This document shows, piece by piece, positions 1 to 7,661 of a DNA stretch of 64,000 nucleotides. Each line of letters begins with the position of its first letter. The first letter of the stretch is position 1. The position numbers and the translations under genes were made by a program. Below the pieces are notes generated by a model. That model saw only the letters and a list, made by a program, of their open reading frames with translations. It had not been told where the DNA came from and made no database searches. Source of the DNA: Heterorhizobium halophytocola (GTDB lineage Bacteria; Pseudomonadota; Alphaproteobacteria; Rhizobiales; Rhizobiaceae); the NCBI RefSeq assembly GCF_017873095.1, contig NZ_JAGGJU010000004.1, positions 62,001 through 126,000 on the forward strand, in the 5' to 3' direction.

Positions 1-39
1 ATCATCAATCCCGCCCATCTGGCGCCGGACTGGGACTGA
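1..39 (+). CDS. 3' end of an unidentified upstream gene (partial)
   Basis: The window opens in an open frame that reads IINPAHLAPDWD and stops at TGA (37-39). The next several hundred bases carry no convincing gene, so this is probably the carboxy-terminal tail of a plus-strand gene that begins before the window. Twelve residues are too few to name a family. The call rests only on an uninterrupted frame with typical codons. Confidence 0.4.
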   Translation: MINPAHLAPDWD

Positions 40-538
40 CAGACGGCTGACGCGCGGCGCAGCTTGAAAGCACCGCCGATCCGCAGACCGAACATGGTGG
101 CGCCGGCTCTTGCCGACGCCGGACAGCCAGCCAGGCTTCCGTCTTCCGCCGATGGGACACCCCGTCGCGATCCTCCAGATGTGCGCAGGCGCTTCAGGTC
201 TCCTGCTTCGTCGCAGGTCTTTTCCCCGCAGCCGAAACGCCTTTCCGAGAGGGATGCGCCGGAAGCGTCATCCGAGACTGCGAGTCCGGACGCACAGGGC
301 GGGTCGATAGCATTGGCCGACAAGCCCGGTCCGCGCTTCGAAGCCGGGCGCCGTGCGGCCTTTCTCTCCGGATGAAAATCGGAAACATATTGTCATCAAG
401 AAATAACTGGCATCACAACTATAAACATCCTAATTAATTCATCCGGGAGGAGACCCGGCCGACGATAGCGCGTTCTGATGCGGGATCGCCGGCCAAGGAC
501 AATATGAAGACTGAAACAACAGGTCCGGAGTCACCACC
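40..538. other. Intergenic region upstream of gcd, no gene seen
   Basis: About 500 bases lie between the partial gene and gcd. Short overlapping frames exist (for example 64-375) but they are arginine/proline-rich, lack a Shine-Dalgarno and resemble no family. The last 150 bases (roughly 375-450) are noticeably AT-rich and probably hold the gcd promoter; no clear -35/-10 pair could be fixed. Confidence 0.5.
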
Positions 539-2956
539 TTGGAAACCCCACTCTACCGGCCATCCGCCTTGATGCGGTCCTGGCTCATCCTTCTCGGCAT
601 CGTGCTGCTTGCGGCCGGCCTCTTCTTCCTGATCGGCGGCGGCAAGCTCGTCAGCCTCGGCGGAAGCTGGTACTTCCTCATTGCCGGCGCCTTCCTCATC
701 GCCTCTGCCGTGCAGCTGATCCGCGCCCGCCTGTCGGGCGGCCTGCTGTTCGGCCTGATCTTCATCGCCACCATCCTCTGGTCGCTGTGGGAAGTCGGCC
801 TTGATTTCTGGCCGCTGGTGTCGCGCCTGCTGGCGCTTGCGGTCGGCGCTGCGGTGGTGATGGCCACCACCGCGCTTCTTTTCCGTGGCCGCGGCAACAG
901 GGCGGGCTATGCCATGTCGCTGGCCGCAGCGGTGGTCTGCGCGATCGGCGCGGCCGGCGGCTTCTACGGCATGTTCCAGCCGCATCCGACGGTCGCCTTT
1001 GCCGGCACGCCGGCTCCGCTGACGCCGGTCGATCCGGCCAAGGCGCAAAAGAACTGGGCAGCCTGGGGCAATACCGATGGCGGCAACCGCTTCGCCGCGC
1101 TCGACCAGATCACCCGCGACACCGTCAAGGACCTGAAGGTCGCCTGGACCTTCCGCACCGGCGACACGCCGATCAGCCCGAATGGCGGCGGCGCGGAGGA
1201 CCAGGAAACCCCGCTGCAGATCGGCAAAAGCGTCTATCTGTGCACGCCGCACAACACCGTGATCGCGGTCGACAGCGCGACCGGCAAGCAAGAGTGGCGC
1301 CACGAATTCCCAACCGACAACAAGACCTGGGTGCGCTGCCGCGGTCTGGCCTATTTCGACGCCACGGCCGCCGTCGCCCAGCCCACCGGACCCGGCAGCA
1401 CGCCGGTGCCGGCAGCCACGGTTGCCGAAGGCGCCAATTGCCAGCGCCGCATCCTGATGAACACCATCGATGCCGTCCTGGTCGCACTCGACGCCGACAC
1501 CGGCGAATTCTGCCAGGGCTTCGGCGATGGCGGCAAGGTGGACCTGAAAAAGGGTCTCGGCGCGGCCCCCTCGCCGCTCTATGAGCTGACCTCGCCGCCG
1601 GCCATGGCCGGCACCACCGTCGTCGTCGGCGGCCGCGTTGCCGACAATGTCAAGCTCGACATGCCGGGCGGCGTGGTGCGCGGCTTCGACGTGATCACCG
1701 GCCAGCAGCGCTGGGCCTTCGATCCGGGCAACCCGACCGATCAGGCCGCGACCAGCTTTGTCCGCTCGACCCCGAATGTCTGGGCACCGATGTCCTATGA
1801 TCCGATGCTCAACACCGTCTTCATGTCGGTCGGCGGCGCCGCGATCGATCTGTGGGGCGTGAAGCGCACCGAACTGGACGAGAAATACGGTGCCTCGGTG
1901 CTGGCGCTCGATGCCACCACCGGCAAGGAAAAGTGGCACTACCAGACCGTCCACCACGACCTCTGGGACTATGACGTGCCGATGCAGCCGACACTGTTCG
2001 ACTTCACCAAGGCCGACGGCACCAAGGTACCGGCGCTGACGGTCGGCACCAAGGTCGGCCAGATCTTCGTCCTCGACCGCGAGACCGGCAAGCCGCTGAC
2101 CAAGGTCGTGGAGCAGCCGGTGAAGAAGGCCAGCATCCCCGACGAGCAATATTCGACGACCCAGCCGGTTTCGGTCGGCATGCCGCAGATCGGGGCGGAA
2201 ACGCTGACCGAGGCGGACATGTGGGGCGCCACCCCGTTCGACCAGCTGGCGTGCCGGATCATCTTCAAGGAGATGCGCTACACCGGCCTGTTCACCACGC
2301 CGGATGTCGACTATTCGCTCAGCTTCCCGGGCTCGCTCGGCGGCCTGAACTGGGGCTCGATGTCCTATGACGACACCGACCAGACGCTCTATGTCAACGA
2401 CATGCGGCTTGGCCTGTGGGTGCATATGGAAAAGGAAGACCGCGCCGGCGGCCAGGGCTCGGCCAGCGAATCGGTCAATGCCGGCATGGGCGCGGTGCCG
2501 CTCGGCGGCACGCCCTATTCGGTGAAGAAGGACCGCTTCCTGTCGCCGCTCGGCATTCCCTGCCAGAAGCCGCCTTTCGGCACCATGACCGCGATCGACA
2601 TGAAGACCCAGAAGGTCAAGTGGCAGGTTCCGCTCGGCACCGTTCAGGACACCGTCCTTTACGGCATCAAGATGGGCCTGCCGATGCCGATCGGCATGCC
2701 GACCATCGGCGGTTCGCTGTCGACCCAGGGCGGCCTGGTGTTCTTTGCCGCCACCCAGGACTACTACCTGCGCGCCTTCGACGGCGCGACCGGCAAGGAA
2801 GTCTGGAAGGCCCGCCTGCCGGTCGGCAGCCAGGGTTCGCCGATCTCCTATGTCTCGCCTGAGACCGGCAAGCAGTACATCCTGATCTCGGCCGGCGGCG
2901 CGCGCCAGTCGCCCGACCGTGGCGACTACGTGATCGCCTATGCTTTGCCGGACTGA
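539..2956 (+). CDS. gcd: Membrane-bound PQQ-dependent glucose/quinate/shikimate-type dehydrogenase
   Basis: An 805-aa inner-membrane quinoprotein dehydrogenase, the usual length for the mGDH family. It oxidises glucose or a related polyol in the periplasm and passes electrons to ubiquinone. The first ~140 residues hold four to five hydrophobic segments (for example LIGGGKLVSLGGSWYFLIAG). The rest is the PQQ-binding beta-propeller, with tryptophan-docking style repeats (TGKEKWHYQTVHHDLWDYD; ATGKEVWKARLPVGSQGSP). The start is TTG at 539, because GGAG lies 8 nt upstream; an ATG at 572 in the same frame has no Shine-Dalgarno. No PQQ biosynthesis genes are in the window, so the enzyme depends on PQQ made elsewhere or scavenged. 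Substrate (glucose versus quinate or shikimate) cannot be decided from sequence alone. Confidence 0.9.
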   Translation: METPLYRPSALMRSWLILLGIVLLAAGLFFLIGGGKLVSLGGSWYFLIAGAFLIASAVQLIRARLSGGLLFGLIFIATILWSLWEVGLDFWPLVSRLLALAVGAAVVMATTALLFRGRGNRAGYAMSLAAAVVCAIGAAGGFYGMFQPHPTVAFAGTPAPLTPVDPAKAQKNWAAWGNTDGGNRFAALDQITRDTVKDLKVAWTFRTGDTPISPNGGGAEDQETPLQIGKSVYLCTPHNTVIAVDSATGKQEWRHEFPTDNKTWVRCRGLAYFDATAAVAQPTGPGSTPVPAATVAEGANCQRRILMNTIDAVLVALDADTGEFCQGFGDGGKVDLKKGLGAAPSPLYELTSPPAMAGTTVVVGGRVADNVKLDMPGGVVRGFDVITGQQRWAFDPGNPTDQAATSFVRSTPNVWAPMSYDPMLNTVFMSVGGAAIDLWGVKRTELDEKYGASVLALDATTGKEKWHYQTVHHDLWDYDVPMQPTLFDFTKADGTKVPALTVGTKVGQIFVLDRETGKPLTKVVEQPVKKASIPDEQYSTTQPVSVGMPQIGAETLTEADMWGATPFDQLACRIIFKEMRYTGLFTTPDVDYSLSFPGSLGGLNWGSMSYDDTDQTLYVNDMRLGLWVHMEKEDRAGGQGSASESVNAGMGAVPLGGTPYSVKKDRFLSPLGIPCQKPPFGTMTAIDMKTQKVKWQVPLGTVQDTVLYGIKMGLPMPIGMPTIGGSLSTQGGLVFFAATQDYYLRAFDGATGKEVWKARLPVGSQGSPISYVSPETGKQYILISAGGARQSPDRGDYVIAYALPD

Positions 2957-2986
2957 TCGGCAGAGATCATAGTGTAGGAACAGCAG

Positions 2987-3012
2987 GGCCCCGAAGTTCT
3001 CTCCGGGGCCTT
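2987..3012 (+). terminator. GC-rich hairpin after gcd
   Basis: GGCCCCG (2987-2993) pairs with CGGGGCC (3004-3010) across a short loop, about 30 nt after the gcd stop. There is no real T-tract behind it, so it may be a weak or Rho-assisted terminator. Confidence 0.45.
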
Positions 3013-3144
3013 GCCGCATCCGGCTCGTTCCGATGGCGGGCTACGGCCGGACAGGTTCGCCCGGATCGTCCGATCAGGCGCATTCGGTGCAGCAAGGGAT
3101 TGCGCAGGCGCGGTTTTCAATTTCGCGAGGGTGGCCGAGACACC

Positions 3145-3174
3145 AAAAAAGCCGCCGGGTTTCCCCGACGGCTT
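3145..3174 (-). terminator. Rho-independent terminator of the DUF2267-like gene
   Basis: On the minus strand GCCGTCGGG-GAAA-CCCGGCGGC is followed by a run of six T. It lies about 55 nt downstream of the stop of the minus-strand gene at 3231-3623. The opposite strand also ends in TTTT, so it may stop gcd read-through as well. Confidence 0.75.
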
Positions 3175-3230
3175 TTCCGTCTCCGCAGAGCTTTCCCCCT
3201 CTCCGCGAAAGAAACCTGACCTTATCCGGC

Positions 3231-3623
3231 TCAGACGAACTGCGACAGGCCCGGAACCGAATTGACGACTTCGTCGACGATTTCATCGCCGGCATATTCG
3301 CGGGCCGCCGCGATGGTTTCCTTGGCCAGCGAGGTGATCTCGCCCATGCCGAGGCCTTCGGCCATCAGCTGCTGGCCGAGACCCATGACGCCGCCGCCAC
3401 GGATCGCGCTCATCAGCCCGCCCATCAGGCCGCCCTTGCTCTGGCCTTCGCCGTTGAACTGGGCAACAAGCTCCGGCGCGCCGGGGATGGCCTCGATCAT
3501 CCGGGCAATCGCGCCGTCATCGGCCTCGCGTTGCAGAAAGCCGAGCATCATGCCGAGCGCCTTTTCGGCGACTGCCGGTTCCAGTCCGACATTCTCGGCG
3601 ATACGGGTTGCAAGTGCGTTCAT
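3231..3623 (-). CDS. DUF2267-like small helical protein
   Basis: A 130-aa protein of unknown function. The amino half (ATRIAENVGLEPAVAEKALG, then MMLGFLQREADDGAIARMIE) looks like the helical module of DUF2267/DUF2780-type proteins. It is followed by a glycine/methionine-rich stretch (GGLMGGLMSAIRGGGVMGLG) and a second helical part (MGEITSLAKETIAAAREYAG). The start is the ATG at 3623, because AGGAGG lies at proper spacing upstream; a longer frame back to 3695 runs through the palindromic operator and is not believed. No signal peptide is seen, so it is likely cytoplasmic. A 16-bp perfect palindrome sits 30 nt upstream, so expression is probably regulated. The family assignment is from memory and moderate. 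Confidence 0.7.
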   Translation of the reverse strand: MNALATRIAENVGLEPAVAEKALGMMLGFLQREADDGAIARMIEAIPGAPELVAQFNGEGQSKGGLMGGLMSAIRGGGVMGLGQQLMAEGLGMGEITSLAKETIAAAREYAGDEIVDEVVNSVPGLSQFV

Positions 3624-3652
3624 TTCGGGGAGCCTCCTGGCGCGTATTGTTT

Positions 3653-3668
3653 TTGACGTTAACGTCAA
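3653..3668. promoter_or_regulatory. 16-bp perfect palindrome, probable operator
   Basis: TTGACGTTAACGTCAA is identical to its own reverse complement. It lies 29 nt upstream of the ATG of the minus-strand DUF2267-like gene and about 185 nt upstream of the herA-like gene. Its length, symmetry and place are those of a repressor or activator site. The core resembles MerR-type (LiuR-like) sites of proteobacteria, but that link is only a recollection. Confidence 0.6.
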
Positions 3669-3852
3669 CGTAATTGATTTGATCGCCGGCCACAAGACCG
3701 GAGCTTATCCCTCCAGCGACATGCCGGTCGGGTCAAGCCGATATTGTCGGTTCGTCCGGCTATCCTTATAAGAGCCTTGTGATGTTTCAATAAAAAGATC
3801 GTCATGGCGATCTGCGGCCTGTCCGCGCACCCTGCTTGAAGGAAATCGACGA

Positions 3853-5427
3853 ATGCTCGTGGACGGCAAGATCTATCTCGGCACCAGCCGCAATCCCGAC
3901 GACAGCCTGAACAAGGGAGAGTATCTGGACCTGAAATATGCCAACCGCCACGGCATCGTCACCGGCGCCACCGGCACCGGCAAGACCGTCACCCTGCAGG
4001 GCCTGGCGGAGAGCTTTTCCAAGGCCGGCGTTCCGGTGTTCTGTTCCGACATCAAGGGCGATCTGTCGGGGATCGCGGCCCAGGGCGTCGCCAAGGACTG
4101 GATGACGGCGCGGGCAGCGGAGATCGGCTTTACCGAATGGGCGGTCGACCGTTTCCCGGTGATCTTCTGGGACCTCTACGGCGAGAATGGCCACCGCGTG
4201 CGCACCACCATTGCCGAGATGGGACCGCTGCTGCTCGCCAGGCTGATGGATGCCTCGGAAGCGCAGGAGGGCGTGCTCAATATCGCCTTCAAGATCGCCG
4301 ACGAAGGCGGCCTGGCGCTGCTCGACCTGAAGGACCTGCAGTCGCTGCTGAACTATATGGCGGAAAACGCCAAGGCGCTTTCGAGCCGTTTCGGCCTGAT
4401 CTCGAAATCCTCGGTCGGCTCGCTGCAGCGCGGACTGCTGGTGCTGGAGCAGCAGGGCGCCGAGGATTTCTTCGGCGAGCCGGCGCTCGCCATCAGCGAC
4501 CTGATGCGCACGACGATCGACGGGCGCGGGGTGATCTCGGTGCTGTCGGCCGACAAGCTGATGATGAATCCGAGGCTCTATGCCACCTTCCTGCTCTGGC
4601 TGTTGTCGGAGCTGTTCGAGGAACTGCCCGAAGTCGGCGATCCGGACAAGCCGAAGCTGGTGTTCTTCTTCGACGAAGCGCATCTGCTGTTCGACGATGC
4701 GCCGAAGGTGCTGCTGGAACGGGTCGAGCAGGTCGTGCGGCTGATCCGCTCCAAGGGTGTCGGCGTCTATTTCGTCACCCAGAATCCGCTCGATGTTCCC
4801 GAAAGCGTGCTGGCCCAGCTCGGCAACCGGATCCAGCATGCGCTGCGCGCCTATACCCCGCGTGAGCAGAAGGCGGTGAAGACGGCGGCCGACACCTTCC
4901 GCCCGAACCCGGCCTTCGACTGCGAACAGGCGATCACCACCCTCGGTATCGGCGAGGCGCTGGTCTCGACGCTGGAATCCAAGGGCGTGCCGGCCATGGT
5001 CGAGCGCACGCTGATCCGCCCGCCGGCCGCGCAGGTCGGCCCGATCAGCGACGAGGCGCGCCGGCAGGTGATGGGAGCAAGCCCGGTCGGTGGGCTCTAC
5101 GACAAGGAAGTCGACCGTGAGAGCGCCTTCGAGATCCTGGCCGCCCGCGCGGAAAAGGCCAAGGCCGACGAAGCCGCAGCCAGACAGGCGGAAGACCGCG
5201 CCAGCGAGAGGCAAGAGAGCGCCGGCAGCCGCTGGTCGCTGCCCGGTTTCGGCGATGACGACGACGACCGGCAATCGTCGTCGCGCACAGGCCGCTCTTC
5301 GAGCCGACGCTCCGGCTATCAGCGCGAGACGGTGATCGAGGCCGCGATGAAGAGCGCCGCCCGCTCGGTTGCCACCTCCGTCGGCCGCGCCATCGTGCGC
5401 GGTATCCTCGGCAGTCTCAAACGGTAA
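3853..5427 (+). CDS. HerA-like helicase/ATPase (DUF853, YjgR family)
   Basis: A 524-aa cytoplasmic ATPase of the HerA-like DUF853 group, the usual length for the family. The Walker A motif GATGTGKTVTLQ is near residues 37-48, and the Walker B segment KLVFFFDEAHLLF is near residue 270. RSKGVGVYFVTQNPLDVP and LAQLGNRIQHALRAYTP are family-typical. The carboxy end is a low-complexity acidic then Ser/Arg-rich linker (DDDDDRQSSSRTGRSSSRRS), followed by a short conserved helix. AAGGAAA at about 7 nt supports the ATG at 3853. The cellular role of the family is unsettled. It stands alone, with no nuclease (NurA) or Sir2 partner beside it, so a HerA-type defence role is not supported here. Confidence 0.88.
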   Translation: MLVDGKIYLGTSRNPDDSLNKGEYLDLKYANRHGIVTGATGTGKTVTLQGLAESFSKAGVPVFCSDIKGDLSGIAAQGVAKDWMTARAAEIGFTEWAVDRFPVIFWDLYGENGHRVRTTIAEMGPLLLARLMDASEAQEGVLNIAFKIADEGGLALLDLKDLQSLLNYMAENAKALSSRFGLISKSSVGSLQRGLLVLEQQGAEDFFGEPALAISDLMRTTIDGRGVISVLSADKLMMNPRLYATFLLWLLSELFEELPEVGDPDKPKLVFFFDEAHLLFDDAPKVLLERVEQVVRLIRSKGVGVYFVTQNPLDVPESVLAQLGNRIQHALRAYTPREQKAVKTAADTFRPNPAFDCEQAITTLGIGEALVSTLESKGVPAMVERTLIRPPAAQVGPISDEARRQVMGASPVGGLYDKEVDRESAFEILAARAEKAKADEAAARQAEDRASERQESAGSRWSLPGFGDDDDDRQSSSRTGRSSSRRSGYQRETVIEAAMKSAARSVATSVGRAIVRGILGSLKR

Positions 5428-5486
5428 GTACGGGTATCTATTTCGCGCCAAAGGCGCATCTCAAAGAAATAACTGCTAAGGTTGCA

Positions 5487-5515
5487 TTCGGCATTCAAAA
5501 AGTATAGTGTATAGA
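5487..5515 (+). promoter_or_regulatory. Candidate promoter of the micro-peptide operon
   Basis: The AT-rich stretch before 5539 offers TTCGGC (5487-5492), 17 nt, then TATAGA (5510-5515). A second reading is TTGCAT (5482) with TATAGT (5503) at 15-nt spacing. Either would give a 5' leader of about 20-30 nt. Neither matches consensus well. Confidence 0.35.
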
Positions 5516-5538
5516 ATTACAACTGGGGAGCTGGTCTG

Positions 5539-5661
5539 ATGTTGAAACTGGGTATCGCTTTTGCTTCTGTAACTCTGCTTGTAAGTGCGCTAGCTGTGGG
5601 AACGGCCGGGCCGGCGATGGCGGCGGGCTATTGCAATCCTGCAGTTCAGAGTTGCATCTGA
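5539..5661 (+). CDS. 40-aa secreted micro-peptide with two cysteines
   Basis: ATG at 5539 is preceded by GGGGAG at 8-nt spacing and opens a 40-codon frame. Residues 1-28 form a textbook Sec signal: one Lys near the amino end, a hydrophobic core IAFASVTLLVSALAV, and an AMA-type cleavage site (PAMA followed by AG). The predicted mature product is only about 12 residues, AGYCNPAVQSCI, with cysteines five residues apart that could form a small disulfide ring. It lies 23 nt upstream of a large membrane protein and is clearly in the same unit. I recognise no family. It could be a signal, a leader for regulation of the operon, or a short lipid-free secreted peptide. Evidence is the start signal, the signal-peptide grammar and the position. 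Confidence 0.6.
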   Translation: MLKLGIAFASVTLLVSALAVGTAGPAMAAGYCNPAVQSCI

Positions 5662-5684
5662 GCTAGTTCGGACCTCAAGGTCGA

Positions 5685-7661
5685 ATGGACGACCTGCTCT
5701 ACGTCGGCTTTATTTTGGCCGGCGCTGCGACGCTCGTAATAGAAGCATACCGCAATTTCAACTCGGTCAGCGCCCGTCATCCTTTCGAACTGCACCCGAT
5801 CCTCAAAGGGGTCGAGGTGCGCAATCTCTGTACCAGTGGTGAGATCCTCTTCGGTTTCATCTGGTACGCCTTCTTCTATCTTATTGCCTATGCAGTTATT
5901 TTAAGCTCCGCCGAGGTTTACGCCCTCGTATCTAACGCGAGCACCGCGACTAAAACAATTGGCGCTGCCGGTGCGGAGATCGGCGTTGATAATCCATTTA
6001 TTGAAGGCGTTATTTCAGGAGCCTCAACCGATTACAGCAAGCCGATTATCGTTTCGGCGCTAATCGTCTCATCACTATCTCTTGGGGCGGTGCGGCCGAT
6101 TGAAAGCACGATGCGCGCGATTGCTCATCGGTTTGCAGGCGTGCCGCGTGGCATATATAGGGTGATCGAGAACCTGCAGCGCAAGGTTGACTATGCCCGG
6201 GTGATGGAACGCCATCCAAATCCGCTGGGAGGGCTTTTTAAAGCCAAGATCAGCGCAATTGGACAGCTAAATAGTAACGATGAAAGTGCACATAGCAAAG
6301 GTAGATCGAAGAAGGACATGCCACCTAGCGGCGCGACACCGGTGAAATGGTCGATCGAGAAAACCCAGATCACCGAGATGCTACAAGCCGTCGATTGCCT
6401 TCGCCAAGTCACCAATCCGGTGAGCCGGAACCTTTACTTTCCACTCTACAACCTTGAGCAGTTGCGCTCGCTGAGCGAAAAGCTCGATGACCAGTATTAC
6501 AGGCTGAAGTCAACTATCTCTGATCTGGATCGCAAAGTCGAGAAGTCTGAAGGTGATTTCCGACCGCCAGAGGACGCGTTGCTGGAGGAACGGCTCGCCG
6601 AACTGATTAATGAAGCGATGCTAATGAAATCTAATCTGATGGCTTACTTTGCCGTCCTGTTCGTCCGCAACAATTATGCACTTTACTCTCCGGACAAAAG
6701 GGACCAGCCCAAACTCGACAATAACCCAGTGCGGGCAATCCGCGACGCAGTCTTCACTGCAGAAAAGGACGAACGAAACTCATTCGTGCTCGGCCTGATT
6801 ATGGCCAGCGCCCTGTCCTTTCTAAGCATCTTCCTACTCTATCAACAATGGGATCGCTGGTATGTAATGGACCATCCCGAAGTCTACGAAGAAATTTGGC
6901 ATCCCATAGCCGAGAGTGCCCAAGCTTCGCCAAGCGGCAATACCGGAGGATCAGGGATCAATGATGCTCGTCTACGGCGCGAGGCGGAACAACAATGGCT
7001 TCGACAAAGGTCCCCGGAGTTGCTGGCGCAATCAATCTGGGATCAGCTTTTGACCTTGTCAATCACCGTGTCCGGCGTTCTTTTTGTGATGATTGCCAGG
7101 GACATAAGGCGGGAGGAACAGTCTTGGCCCGAAGATTGGAACTTCTACCAGTTCCCCATTCTCCGTTTCTTAACGACATCCATTCTCTCAGGCCTTTCGG
7201 CCTGTTTTCTTGCACCTCTCGTAAAGATTGCCCAGATCTGGTGGTTTGCAAATTTCGATATCACCAACAACCAAGTTATTGACCTCTTTCGTGCTTCAGG
7301 TGGTCAATTTGCACTGCAGTTCGGAGCAGGTCTTATCCTCGGCGTCTCCGCTTTAACGCTGATGGATCGGCACAAGGACAGCGGTTGGACTCGGCGCCGA
7401 ACCGTCAGCTTCGCACTTGGCTGCGGAATCCTCTATGCCGTCTACCAGTGGTGTACGCTCTATCTGACTTTGCCACTCGACGTCGACTCTCCCTCATCGG
7501 CGCCGTTTTCGCGGTCCGTACGAGATGCGTTGATCCTGAGCGCCTTGCCTGCCATGTTTCTGGTGTTTTTTGGATGGCTGCTGGAATTGAGCGAAAAGGC
7601 AAGGCCCAAGTACGACATGCCACCCGACAAAGATACCGCAGAGAAGAGGCGAATGTCGTGA
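5685..7661 (+). CDS. Polytopic inner-membrane protein of unknown family
   Basis: A 658-aa protein with about nine hydrophobic segments, near residues 3-21, 53-82, 119-138, 366-388, 455-471, 494-512, 543-560, 575-597 and 615-635. Between the third and fourth lies a ~220-residue soluble region, probably cytoplasmic, rich in charged helix (LEQLRSLSEKLDDQYYRLKS; EERLAELINEAMLM), with coiled-coil character. No transporter, kinase or nuclease motif was recognised. The gene is lower in GC than its neighbours and uses AT-ending codons often, which suggests horizontal acquisition. Its stop overlaps the GTG start of the next gene by four bases, so the two are translationally coupled. The product may be the membrane partner of the secreted peptide and the periplasmic binding protein; this is inference. 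Confidence 0.75.
   Translation: MDDLLYVGFILAGAATLVIEAYRNFNSVSARHPFELHPILKGVEVRNLCTSGEILFGFIWYAFFYLIAYAVILSSAEVYALVSNASTATKTIGAAGAEIGVDNPFIEGVISGASTDYSKPIIVSALIVSSLSLGAVRPIESTMRAIAHRFAGVPRGIYRVIENLQRKVDYARVMERHPNPLGGLFKAKISAIGQLNSNDESAHSKGRSKKDMPPSGATPVKWSIEKTQITEMLQAVDCLRQVTNPVSRNLYFPLYNLEQLRSLSEKLDDQYYRLKSTISDLDRKVEKSEGDFRPPEDALLEERLAELINEAMLMKSNLMAYFAVLFVRNNYALYSPDKRDQPKLDNNPVRAIRDAVFTAEKDERNSFVLGLIMASALSFLSIFLLYQQWDRWYVMDHPEVYEEIWHPIAESAQASPSGNTGGSGINDARLRREAEQQWLRQRSPELLAQSIWDQLLTLSITVSGVLFVMIARDIRREEQSWPEDWNFYQFPILRFLTTSILSGLSACFLAPLVKIAQIWWFANFDITNNQVIDLFRASGGQFALQFGAGLILGVSALTLMDRHKDSGWTRRRTVSFALGCGILYAVYQWCTLYLTLPLDVDSPSSAPFSRSVRDALILSALPAMFLVFFGWLLELSEKARPKYDMPPDKDTAEKRRMS

Noticed and set aside
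64..375. 103-aa frame before gcd
   Set aside because: Arg/Pro-rich, no Shine-Dalgarno, no recognisable domain, and overlaps other short frames of the same kind.
434..3019. 861-aa minus-strand open frame opposite gcd
   Set aside because: It lies antisense to a strongly recognised PQQ dehydrogenase; its product is Arg/Gly/His-rich with no family resemblance, the usual shadow of high-GC coding DNA.
3853..5427. HerA-like ATPase as part of a defence system (HerA-Sir2, HerA-DUF4297, NurA)
   Set aside because: No partner effector or nuclease is next to it, and the sequence fits the housekeeping-like DUF853 (YjgR) group.
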